Below are positions 13,501 through 25,500 of a DNA stretch of 64,000 bases, piece after piece. The stretch is taken from the NCBI RefSeq assembly GCF_027409185.1, contig NC_084463.1, positions 65,767,852-65,831,851 on the forward strand, given 5' to 3'. Source of the DNA: Cynocephalus volans. Its lineage: Eukaryota > Chordata > Mammalia > Dermoptera > Cynocephalidae. Position 1 is the first letter of the stretch; each line of letters opens with the position of its first letter. Under the pieces are notes generated by a model. That model did not search any database and was not told the DNA's origin. It saw nothing but the letters and a program-made list of their open reading frames with translations. The translations under genes were made by a program, and so were the position numbers.

Positions 13501-16500
13501 TTTTCTACTCTCAAAACCATATATTCCTTCTCCTCTTATAAAAAATAAAATGGAAAGAGGCAAACTGGATAAGGGAAAAAGCAGTCCTTTTAATATTATT
13601 TCTTGCAACTAAGGGTGCCAAAGTCTTAAATAATATATAATAAAGTACAATGTTGGTAATAATGTATTTAATTAATTATTAATGGTAATTCTGTTAAGCA
13701 CTGGGCTTCAAATAAATTTTCTGGTGTTACAAATGAGAAAATAAAGGGAGTAAAATATGACCTATTATTGAATACTATACACAGAGAATTAAGTGTTGTG
13801 CCAAAAATATTCAGCAAACTAAACTGTAGTTAATACCCCATAGTTATTTACAGGAAACCAAACAATACATGGCATAAAATGTTTTTATTTTATATTTTAA
13901 AAAGCACTATGTACTATTTTTCCATGAACTCAATTCAGAAAGTTTATAGAGGAGTACCTATACTGCTTAATACTTTTTGTAGATACCAGAGACAGAGATA
14001 AATAAGACATATAGCATACTCTCTAATAGAGATGATTAGTATGTAAGTAAAAATGTAGAATTCAGACAGGAGAGGCACCCAGGGAGGCAGGAGAACAGGC
14101 CAGCCACCTACCTAGCCCCACCCCACCTACACAGTTGGCAGGACCCCATGCACCATGCCACAACCGTGAGTCTTCACACAGCTTCTGTGGAGGTGGTGCA
14201 CAATAGCCATGAACACAGGTAATATTGTTGCAAGGATAGCTCACTGCCTTAGTAACATCCACAACTACTGTGCAGGTGGCCCACCACATATTCAACTTCA
14301 TTGTCACAAGGAGAGTCAACGGAGGAGTCTGGAAAAAGAGGAAGAAGTCTTTCTCCTAAAGTCTACTTCAGAGTAACAGAAGAAGCAACTGATCTACCAG
14401 ATGAGCAAACATCAACATAGAGATACTAGAAATATGAAAAAATCAGAAATATGACACCCCAAAGGAATTCAGTAACTCTCAAGGTCAAAGAAAGAATCCT
14501 AAAAGCAGCAGGAGAAAAGCATCAAGTCACTTATAAGGGAGCACCCATCAGTCGAACAGCAGACTTCTCAACTGAAACCCTACAGCAAGAAGAAAATGGG
14601 ATGACATATTCAAAATACTGAAAGAAAAAAACTGCCAGCCAAGAATATTATATCTGGCAAGGCTATCCTTCAAAAATGAGAAAGAAATAGAGTATGTCCC
14701 AGGCAAGCAAAAACTGCAAGAGTTCATCACCACATGACCAGTCATGGGAGAAATACTCAAGGGAGTCCTGCAATGGAATCCAAAAAACAATAATCATTAC
14801 CATGAATAAACAAATAAGAACAAAATCCACTAGGTAAAACACAAATAAAAATGAGAAAGAGAAAAGAAACTAAATATTACCACCTCAAAAAAAAAAGAAA
14901 AGAAAAAAAACCACAAACATTGAAATCAATAATACAAGGAGAAGTGAGGAACAAATGTTACTCTCAAAACATATAAACATAAAGCCATAAAGTGCCAGGA
15001 ATACAACAATACCTCTCAATAAAAACCCTAAATGTAAATGGAATAAACTCCCCACTCCAAAGACACAGACTGATGGATTAGATAAAAAAGCAAGACCCAA
15101 CTATATGCTGTCTTCAGGAGACTCATCTCACTGGTAAAGGTGCACACAGACTAATAGTGAAGAGATGGAAAAACATATACCATGCAAATGGAAACCAAAA
15201 ATGAGCAGTAATCGCTATTCTTATATCAGATGGAAAGACAATCTATGCTCTTGGCTTAGGAGAACTGACGTTGTGAAAATGTACATACTACCCGGAGCAA
15301 TATACAGAAACAATGCAACCCCCATCAAAATGCCAATGAAATTCTTCACAGAAATAGAAAAAAAAAAAATTAACATTCACATGGAACAACAAAAGACCCT
15401 GAATAGCCAAAGCAATGCTGAGCAAAAAAATATTAAGCCGGAGGCATCACACTATCTGACTTCAAATGATACTAAAAGCTATAGTAACCAAAAAAGCATG
15501 GTACTGGCATAAAATAGACACTCAGACCAGTAAAACAGAATAGAGAACCCAGAAATCAATCCACAGGCTTATAGCCAATTGATATTTGAGAAAAGCAACA
15601 AGAACATACACTGGGGAAAAGACTGCCTCTTCTGTAAGTGGTGCTGAGAAAACTGGATATCAATATGCAGAAGAATGAAACTAAACATGCACCCCTCACC
15701 ATATACTAAAAACAACTAAAAATGGATAAAAGACTTACTTAAGTGTAAGATCTGAAACTACAAAACTACTAAGGGAAAATGCAGGGGAAACACTTCAGGA
15801 ACTAAGACTGGACACAGATTTTATAAAGAAGAGTACAAAAGCCCAGCAACAAAAGAAAAGACAAATAAATAGGTTTATATCAAACTAAGAAGCTTCTGCA
15901 CAGCAAAGGAGACAATCGACAGAGTGAAACAACAACCTACAGAATGGGAGAAAATATTTGAAAACTATACATCTAACAAGGGATTAATATCCAGAATATA
16001 CAAGGAACTGGAGAAATTACACAGTAAAATAAGTAAATAAATAACCCAATTAAAAAATGGGCAAAGGTGTTGAATAAACATTTTTTGAAGGAAGACATAC
16101 ACATGGACAAAAGGTACTTGAAAAAATGCTAAACATCACTAATCATCAGGGAAATGCAGATTAAAACCACCTTGAGATATCACCTTATCCCAATTAGACT
16201 GGCTATAATCAAAAAGACTGAAAATAACAAGTGCTGATGAGGATGTAGAGAGCAGCGAACACTCCTACACTGTCAGTGGGACTGTAAATTAGTACAACTA
16301 CTTTGGAAAACAGTACAGAGGTTTCTCGGCTACAGGTAGATCTACCATATGATTCAGCAATCTCACTTCTAGGTATGTACCCAGCGGAGTGGAAATCATC
16401 AGTTTGAAGGGATACCTGCACTCCCATGTTCATCACAGCTTTATTTGCAACAGCCAAGATATGGAACCAACCTAAATGTCCATTGACCGAAGACTGGATG

Positions 16501-19500
16501 AGGAAAATGTGGTACATATGCACAACGTAATATTACTCAGCCATGAAAAGAATGAAACTCTGCCATTCGCAGCAACATGGACGAGCTTGGAGAAAATTGT
16601 GTGTGTCAAGTGAAATAAGCCAGGCACAGCAGAAAAAATACCACATATCTTCACTCATAAGAGGGAGCTAAGAGAAAGAAGGAAGGAAGAAGGTGACTTG
16701 GACTTGTAGAGGAAGAGAGCAGACCTAGGCTTGCAGAGTGGGGTGGAGGGGTGGAGGGAGGTTGGGGATTAACTGGGTTAGGGACATGGAGAATAACTGC
16801 AATTCATGGAAATGGGCATGCTCATAGTATTGACCTGGCCATCACATCTTGTGCACAAGTGGTGATGGTCAGCTTTGTACCCCATGAATATGCATAATCA
16901 ATTTTTAAAAAGGTAGAATTCAATTAGGTGCTATAATAGATATACATGCAAAGTTCTATCAGGACAAAAATTAAATTTGCATAAGCATGAAGAGAGATGC
17001 ATAAGCATGAGAGATGTTATGTCAACATCTTAACTTGTAAAATATGAATGAATGAAGCAATAAAACAATTTGTCATGTTTATAAATTTACATGAAACTTT
17101 GATACAAGGGACAGCAAAACTTCATTTATTCTAAAAAAGGCAAATTTGAAATAGTGTGAAAGTATACTACTAAATTTTCAGTCTATGAGCAAAATTCGAA
17201 ATGTTACAAATCACTATCCTAAAAGAAACACAGCAAAATAAAACAAAATATAAAATTACAAGCATCACATAATTTCAAACCTGACCTACAGTGCAATATT
17301 TTTGCAAGTCACAGGGTGCCACCAACCCAGCTAGTAAATAAAAATAACTGCGAAGTTTCTTTAGCATTCATCTTAAATTGCATAAATGGTGGGAATTCTC
17401 TGGAATACCATGTTTCAGAGATTTTAATTTTTATACATTGCATGGTAATTGATAACATTGAAGGCAAATGATGAAGCTCTTAAATAACTAGATAGATATT
17501 TTCAAATTAATTTTTATTTTCCTCTAAAAGAAGTTAAGATATATAATTAAATCCCATGCTTTTCATACCAAGGCTTAATGGCATTTAGGTTTTATTTACA
17601 ATCCCTATTTGAAGAAAAAAAATGTGTTTTTCTTGGTAACTACATTTTAGTTGGTAATTTTATCACGTTGTGAAAGTTGTCAGAATCAAAATGATTCACT
17701 GTGTCAAACCCCGACAAATAAGAGTTGGGGAAGGTCATGATGGGAGGGTTCTCACGCATAAATGCTTGATGACGGGAACTATTGCAAAAGACTCTGCAAA
17801 AACCGTAACCTTGAACAGAGTCCATCACAACCTTACACACACAAAAATTCTTCTGGAAGGACATATGCCCAGCCGCTGCCTGTCCAACCTCGGAATGTTG
17901 CCACCCTTGTTATTGATCCTTGTAGCCTAGGATAATTATCCCAAAACAATCATGTAATGCTCTGCATTTTTCTTTTGTCTTCCTTTACCTCTCTGAATAC
18001 CCACATAGTTTACTACAGCATGTGTATTCTCACTGCAATGCCCTATTCCTGAATAAGCATCATTTTCTTTTAGAAAGCCTCTCTCTGTAATTCAGTTTGA
18101 CATAAATGGTGTTCAGAAGCAGGACCGAGTAAGCTCACCTTGGACAAATTGGCAGCCCCTGGATCTGAGTGCTGTGTAAACCAAGCCCTGATGCTCTACA
18201 TTTCTGGGGTCACCCTTTCTGCCCTGGTGAATCTTCTCTCAGATTCTCGGACTTCCTCCCTTTGGTCAGTTCTTTGACATTACTTAGGATTTGGTACAAA
18301 GTCACCTTATTGAGACCAGGAAAGCTTTTGTTTTTTTTATTTATTTTTATTTTTTTGGCAAGCCTCTTCTGGTAGAAAGACAAGTGTCCTGGTTTGAGAA
18401 ATCTGGTTTCTACACAATTTACATTCTGTCTGTGAGGCCTGTCCTTTTTTGGTGAATTTGTTTTCAGTTCTGCACAACTGATTTATTATTTTGTTTGGTC
18501 TGTGTGCCTGGCTTTTTTTTTTTGGTATTTTGGGTCCTTTTTGGTTTGGTTATGCATGTCTGTAAATGATGTGGCTCATTTCTCTTGCTTGTTTCTGAAA
18601 ATACTGTAAGAGCAAAAATAAACATTCTAAATGATGAACACCGATTAGCTGATTGAAAGCCACTAGGGTGGTCACCACCATTAAAAACACTGGTCCAAAA
18701 TCCTGACATTCTCTGACAGGATTTATAACATTTTCTTTCCTCTTCAGAGATTAGTAAGAAATGGAATGAGATCCTCAAAATTCTAAAGCAAACCAAACCC
18801 TCTAAGGACTTCAAATGGCTGTTCATTCAGAATCAATGGTCCATTCTTGTGCAGATTTCTAATCAATGAACAAATTACACCAAGGATAATTTATGTCAAT
18901 TAAAGGGACCACTCAAGCTCTTCAAATTTATTTTTCGTAAATCTTCCCCAGCTATGGATGTTAATTCTACTCAAGTAGCTTTTTATTCCATGTTTATGAA
19001 TGGCCTTTCTTGATTGGTTTTACAGCTTGTTAAAAGAGCTCACACAGAACGGTTAACTATGCCAACTCCTGATTTAATCAACTTAGCAAATCTACTTGCC
19101 TGCACCTTTGAGGACACCACTCAGGAAAAAGAAAACCACTAAGATTTTTTTTTAAAATTATTGGTTATGAATATTCATGAGATACACAAAGCTGATTGTC
19201 ACCCCTCATGTCCATGATGTGGGGGCCAGATTCATTCTGGCTGTATACCCATTACCACAAATTGCATTTGAACCCCATGTCCCCTACCCAATTATCCCCA
19301 ACGTCTCTCTCCCTCCCCATTTCCCTCCCACTCCACTTTGTAGCCCATAGAATGTTCTCTCCCTCTGCAAGTCCAACGCACTGCTGTCCTCTTGCTTTCC
19401 TTCCTTCTTTCTCTCTTAGCTCCCACATATGAGTGAGTACATATGGTATTTATCCCTCTGTGTTTTGCTTATTTCATTCAACATAAGTTTCTCCAGGCTC

Positions 19501-22500
19501 ATCCATGTTGTTGCAAATGGGAGTATTTCATTCTTTTTTTATAGCAGAGTAGCATTCCATGATATATATATTTCCTTATGCAATCTTCCATTGATGGACA
19601 TTTAGGTTGGTTCCATGCCTTCATTTACAACAGATCGAAATGCCCAGACAAAGCATTAAGTGGAGACCCTCTGGTCTCTGCCGTGATTGTAAAAAACTAG
19701 GTCACTGGAAAAGAGATTTCCACAATAGAAAAAGGGCCCTGAAATTTTTTTCTCAACTTCCTCCATCCCCACCAGAAAATCAGTCTCAATGAACTGAACA
19801 CTTCCTAAGAGTCATCCCTTTTGGAAATGTAAATTTAGGCTTTTCTAGCTAACAATTGCTTAATGTGATAGAACAATTAATTAAAGGATTGATATTCTAA
19901 AAGTAAAAGAACTAGATAAATGTTTATAAAAGTTAGGTTGTGAGATCAAACAGGTACAAATCTTGAGCTCAGAGAAAAAATATAAGTAATTTCTTTCCCG
20001 CATAAAAATTGTTTTGTCTGCCACTCGAGGAACAGAAACAAAGCAAAAAAGAAAAAACAAAATCACCTGTAAATGGTTTTGTTTTCTTTTGGTTTTTGGT
20101 TTTTTAAAATACTTCCCTGCCCACACCCACATTGACTATTTCAACAAACCAGACTGGTAAACAAAAGAAAAATGTGTTGTTAAAGATTCAAGGCTGCTTG
20201 AATGTTTTGGTTTTCTTATACAATTCAGCTGCTATTAGCTAAAATGTAAACATTAGAAGTTTAACACTAAATTCATTTGAAAACGAAAAAAGTGTTTTAC
20301 CTATTGGGGCAAATAAAGTTTATCCATGTAAACAGGTACCATGTTGTCTGAAGTATAATTTAAATCCAAGTGTCTTTATAAACCAGTGAGTTTGTATTAC
20401 TATGTTCTACTGTTTTATGACTAAAATTAAAAAATTAAAACGAGGAAATCTGCTTCTATCCATGTGTTTGTGTATTTGTCTCTATGATTTTATGCTGTGT
20501 AATATTTTTTATCAAAATATATGAAAGAGCTATGATTATTTATTTTTTTAAAGTATGTAAACCAAATATTTTATCAAAAATGTAGTAACTAACCCAAATG
20601 TTTTTAGTTCATGTGACTTAAGTAAATCTTTGATAAATAAGCTGGTTTTTAAATTTGTGGATAAAATTTTTTAAATGTCTTCAGAATGGTCAACATACAT
20701 TTTTGCCTGGGTCAGACGATTTTAAATTTGTCTCTGTTAGATGTTTAAAGGTGTCAGGGTTTGACACAAAGATTATAAAACTCTTAATCCAGCCTAAAAA
20801 CAGAATGATCTTGTTTAATATTGTTGGTTTATTGACCACAGCTATATCTTCTGAGTTACAGGCAAAATACCCATTTTTTTTTAACTTTAAGATTATTGTG
20901 TAGGTGAACACCTGATATTCACAGGCTATAATGATGTCTATCAGCAAAATAACTTGAAATGATGACTAGCTTTGTCTAACATCTCAGTTTATATGAGCAA
21001 TCTAGTTATAATTGATAAAATAAATAAATTAGGTGAATGTGAATAAGTTAATTTACAAATGAACTTTTCATGTAATTTGAAATTTCAAAGTTATGTCATG
21101 TTAAATTAAATGATTGATATTCATTAAATGTCTGTGTCATTTCCAAATAAGTAAAATACTAATATGTGGCAGACAGTTCAAGATATCTTGATTTCTTGGT
21201 TTTCACTAGATATTAAGGTTACTAAGAGTTAAAAATTCTAATTAATGTCTAATTTTCTATACAAAATGTATTGAAAAATTAAGGTGTGTTTTTGATAAGG
21301 AAAATTATAAGAATGGCTTAAAATATGTCTTTATTAAGGAAAAGAATAATTTTATCTTAATTCAGAGGTTATTAAAGTGACCTACATGGTCACACCTAGC
21401 CTCTGTCCCACATTGATTTGTCCCTGGAAATCAGCACCTAGTTTTCTTATGTATACTCTTCTCAGTCAGAACTCCTCCTGTGTCTTTATTTAATTGGTAC
21501 CACTATAGTAAGGAGTATAAACCAGGGTTAAAATTAAGGAAAGCCATAGGACCAAGTCATGGATCAGCTACTGTACAAGTTGCATGACTTTGGTGGTTGA
21601 TATTCTTTCAGCTTGGTTTCCTCATTTTCAATATGACGATGGCAGACATAATGCTATTCAAATGCTCAGATACTGCCTTACTGTGACATGGAGAGGAATG
21701 AAGAAATGTGTGTAAACAGTTTGTTACATTTGATGCTCTACAGAGTGGATATTTATTATATGAAAAAATTAGATATAAAACAATGCCAATGTGTAACATA
21801 ATAATGGCACCTCAAGAAAACGTCATTTGTAGAATTTAGATTTTCTTAAATTATATGTAATCGTTTTTACCTCTTTTGTTAGGTTATATACCAAGCTGTA
21901 CATCAGTGGTGTACAGTCAACTCTCAGAGTGTAGTTTCCTGAAAAATAAGGAAATAGAAGATTGCTTTTTATTTCATTTATTTCTGAAATTCTTTTATTC
22001 AAAGACCGTTGTTAACTCCCTAGCCAGAATGATTCTCTTAAAACCTAAATTCAATTAAAACTCTCCAACAGTTCCGCATCTCACTCTATAAAATCCTCAT
22101 CTTCACCATGGCCCACTGTGCCACATATGAAATGACCCCAGGTCACCTCTCCAAATCTTCATCTCTTTACTCTGCCCAAGAATTCTGTCTCAGGGTCTTT
22201 GCACACACTGTTCCCTCAGCCTGGATCAGTGTTCTGCATTATATCTGTGTGCCTTATTCCTCCTCTCGTCTAATGTCACATTTTCTAAGAGGTTTCCCCT
22301 GACCACCCTACCAAACAGCACACTCTTCCCCACTCTCTGTCTTAACCACTCCATTTCTCTCTTAACGTTGGCTTATTTTTCTCCATATTACTCATTTAAC
22401 TAACATATCAAGTACATGTCTTTTTATTATCTGTCTTCCTACTAGAAAATAAGTTTCATGGGACTAGGCGCTCTATTTAACTTGCTGCCATAGCCCAGTG

Positions 22501-25500
22501 CTTTAAAACAGTTGTAGCATTTAGCATTCACCTAATACATATTTATTGTGAAAATGAATTTGTGAGCCAGGAGCCTTCTACCTGGTTCTGAATAGAGAGC
22601 AGACATGGCATTCCCATTCCTCAGGAGTTCAAGGGCTGGCAGGTGTGAAAGTCAAGAGAATCAGCCAGGAGAGGTGCTCTTGGGAGGCCTTGGGAGCACA
22701 GGGACGGGAGGCCAACTCAGGAGGACAGTGTGGGGGAGAGGAAGTTAAGACAACTTCACCAAGGGGGTGACTCTTGTACTGAGTTTTCTAGAACCAGAAG
22801 GAGACAGCTGAGCCAAAAGGAAATGGTAGTTTCAGCTATGGGCATAGCCTGTACAAATGCCCAGAAATATAATAGCACACGATACACTCAAAGGATGGCA
22901 AGTAGCTTTTATCCCAAACCTTAGGATCCATGTTTGGGAACAGAAAATGTTGAGGCTTTAGAAATAAATAGTGACACACTAGAAGGATTGCTTATGGAAC
23001 TTGAAAAGTTGATTTTAAAATTCTAAAATTCATCTGGAGGAATAAATGTGCACAAATAGCCAATGCAAGTTTTAAAAGAGAAAAAGTGCTTAAAAGAATA
23101 TCAATTAGGGAAGGGGGTAGATTGGGAGCAATTCTACAATTTAAATGCACATATTGCAGGACTAAACAATTATGTTTGTAGCGCTCTACCATCCCCTCTC
23201 CTTATATAGAAAAAAGCATGCAAATAAAAGGATATTTACTGCAACAAACTGAAGCGATCTGACCATCAACTAGAGAATTGGTACAAAAATTGTCCTATTG
23301 AATATATTGTGGCACGTTTCTTTGTTTTCCAGTGAAATAGATCCATATTTATTGATATGAAAAGTTTTCCATAATATGTCACTGAATGAAAAAAGAGCAG
23401 ATGCAGAACCATATAGCTGTAATATGATACCAAAAACGTGTAGAAAGGAGTGAGAGGCAATAGAGTGTAGTGGTTAGAAGGAAAAAGCTGAAACAGACCA
23501 GCTTGATTTGAGTCTAAGCTCAACATTACAGTAGCTGTGTGACCTTGGGAAAATTAATTTACTTTTCTGAATCTCAGTTTCCTCTTCAATACAAAAGAGA
23601 TAATAAAGCATACTTACCTTACAGGATTATTGTGAGTATTAAATAAATTTTTACATGTAAAGCATTTAAGACAGCACCTACTACACTTTTGGCATTCTGT
23701 GTAAGCTAAATTCTGTACTGTATAATAATGTCAACATGATGGAATCAATCCAAACAGAAGACATAGCACACTTGGAAAAGGGATTAAGTTTAAGAGTGGT
23801 TTGTGTTGGGAGTGCTATGGTTTGACTGTGTTTCTCAGAATTCATGCGTTAGAAATTTGGTCCCTGATGTGGCAGTATTGGAAACTGGAGCCTTTGAAAG
23901 GTGATTAGGTCAAGAAGCATTACTGCCACTTGCATGCTGGACTGGATTAATTCTCACAAGAGTGAGTGGGTTCTCCCTGTCACACGAGTGGATTAGTTCT
24001 CACTGGAATGATTAGTTCCCTAGAAAGCAGGGTGTTATAAAGCAAGGACACCCTCCTGTTTTCCCCCTTTCTCATGCGCCCACTTTCCCTTAGCCAGTAG
24101 CCTGAGAGGAGGAGGAAAAGACAACTGAAATGCACTGTGTAAACTAACTTTTAGGACAATGTAGTTCAGATGTGTGGACAAAGAAGACAATGTAAATGTC
24201 AAAATGACTCCATCAAGGTACCACGTCCCAATTGTTGACATGGAAAATGTACTAATACACTAAAGAAAATATTCTGAAAGTCCACCCTACACTCACATAT
24301 TCCTTCATTTTTTTGCATCCATGCCACAAATATTTACTTAATGAAATACTCCATGCCACAAATATTTACTTAATGAAAAACTAGAAATCAAGGAGTGGAC
24401 AAGCAAGACACTGTCTGTTCCCTGCTGAAGAATACTATCTATTGTGGGAGGCAGTTTATAAAACAAATAATTTCTTGAAAATGATAGCGATGAGTGCTAT
24501 GAAAATACGGCTTCTCTGAAAAAGTGACATTTCAGAGGAGACTGTAAGGATAAGAATCAAACAGGCAGAGAGGTACTGAAGAGCAGTCTGAGAATAGAGA
24601 ACAGCAGTTGCAATGGCTGGTACACTGCATTTGGTCACAGAATAGAAAGATTAGTGGAGCTGGAATACAGTGACAATGGACTCTTTAATTTTAGTGAAAT
24701 CAACTTGAGATGTCCTTTAGTTCACCTTTTTGCTTATTAAAACTGTATCCATTCTTCTATCTCAAATTCCTATTCCAATGCTTAAGCCTTTCTTGAAGTT
24801 GCTATTATTATTTCCTCTGAACTCCCAGAACAGTTTGATTACATCCCTCTTATAGCACCTCTGTATATTATAATTCAAGACTGATTTATTCTACCATCTA
24901 TACTGAGCCATAAACTCCTGAGTATAAGATCATTCCCTGCTAAGCTCTGACTCCTCTGAATCCCTGGAAAAGTACATTGTGCAGAGAGGAGCTCAGTAAA
25001 TTTTGTTAGAATTAATAAAAAAATTAAAAATGAAAATACTAGATAATAAATGAAATCTCAGAAATCAGTGTTTTTTTCAAAATTGGTATGCATGATATTA
25101 TGATGAAACTGAGGGTTAAATTTAAATGCTATTTTTCTACCCCATTCTAAATCATAAAATTATTTAGATCCATGACTTACTTATTCAACAGATAGTTAAT
25201 ACATTCCTGCCATATAAAAGGTAATCTGCCAGATGGAGCAAATCAAAAAATGCTGTTGTACTGAATTAGCACTCCATAGGGCAAAGCACATAAAAATTTT
25301 AAAGAATCTTTCAACTAGGGCTGCCACACGGCTGTGAGTCAGGGGTAGCAACCTGACAAACCAGCAGAAGATTCCCTAACCATACATTAATAGAATGCCT
25401 CCTGTGTTAGTGCATAATTTATGAACTAAACTGCTTATCATAGCATGATCACATCTTTTTTATGAGACAAATTATATTCACCTTCTATCGATGAATCAGC

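Larger units (their letters stand above)
18103..19800 (+). pseudogene. Endogenous retrovirus internal remnant with gag fragments
   Basis: After the leader, including a T/G-rich stretch at 18300-18540, the plus strand at about 18940-19140 gives a gag capsid-like phrase ([20 protein letters not shown], then [10 protein letters not shown]) with a stop upstream. After an L1 insertion, 19620-19795 encodes a nucleocapsid-like zinc knuckle [14 protein letters not shown], in which the last ligand of CX2CX4HX4C is Phe instead of Cys. Stops and frame breaks are present and no protease, polymerase or envelope frame was recognised downstream. The AT-rich sequence to about 21.3 kb could be further remnant but I cannot support it. 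Confidence 0.6.

Noticed and set aside
17670-17930. 86-codon plus-strand open frame
   Set aside because: It lies in the retroviral LTR, has no homology to a known protein, and the LTR boundaries explain the sequence.
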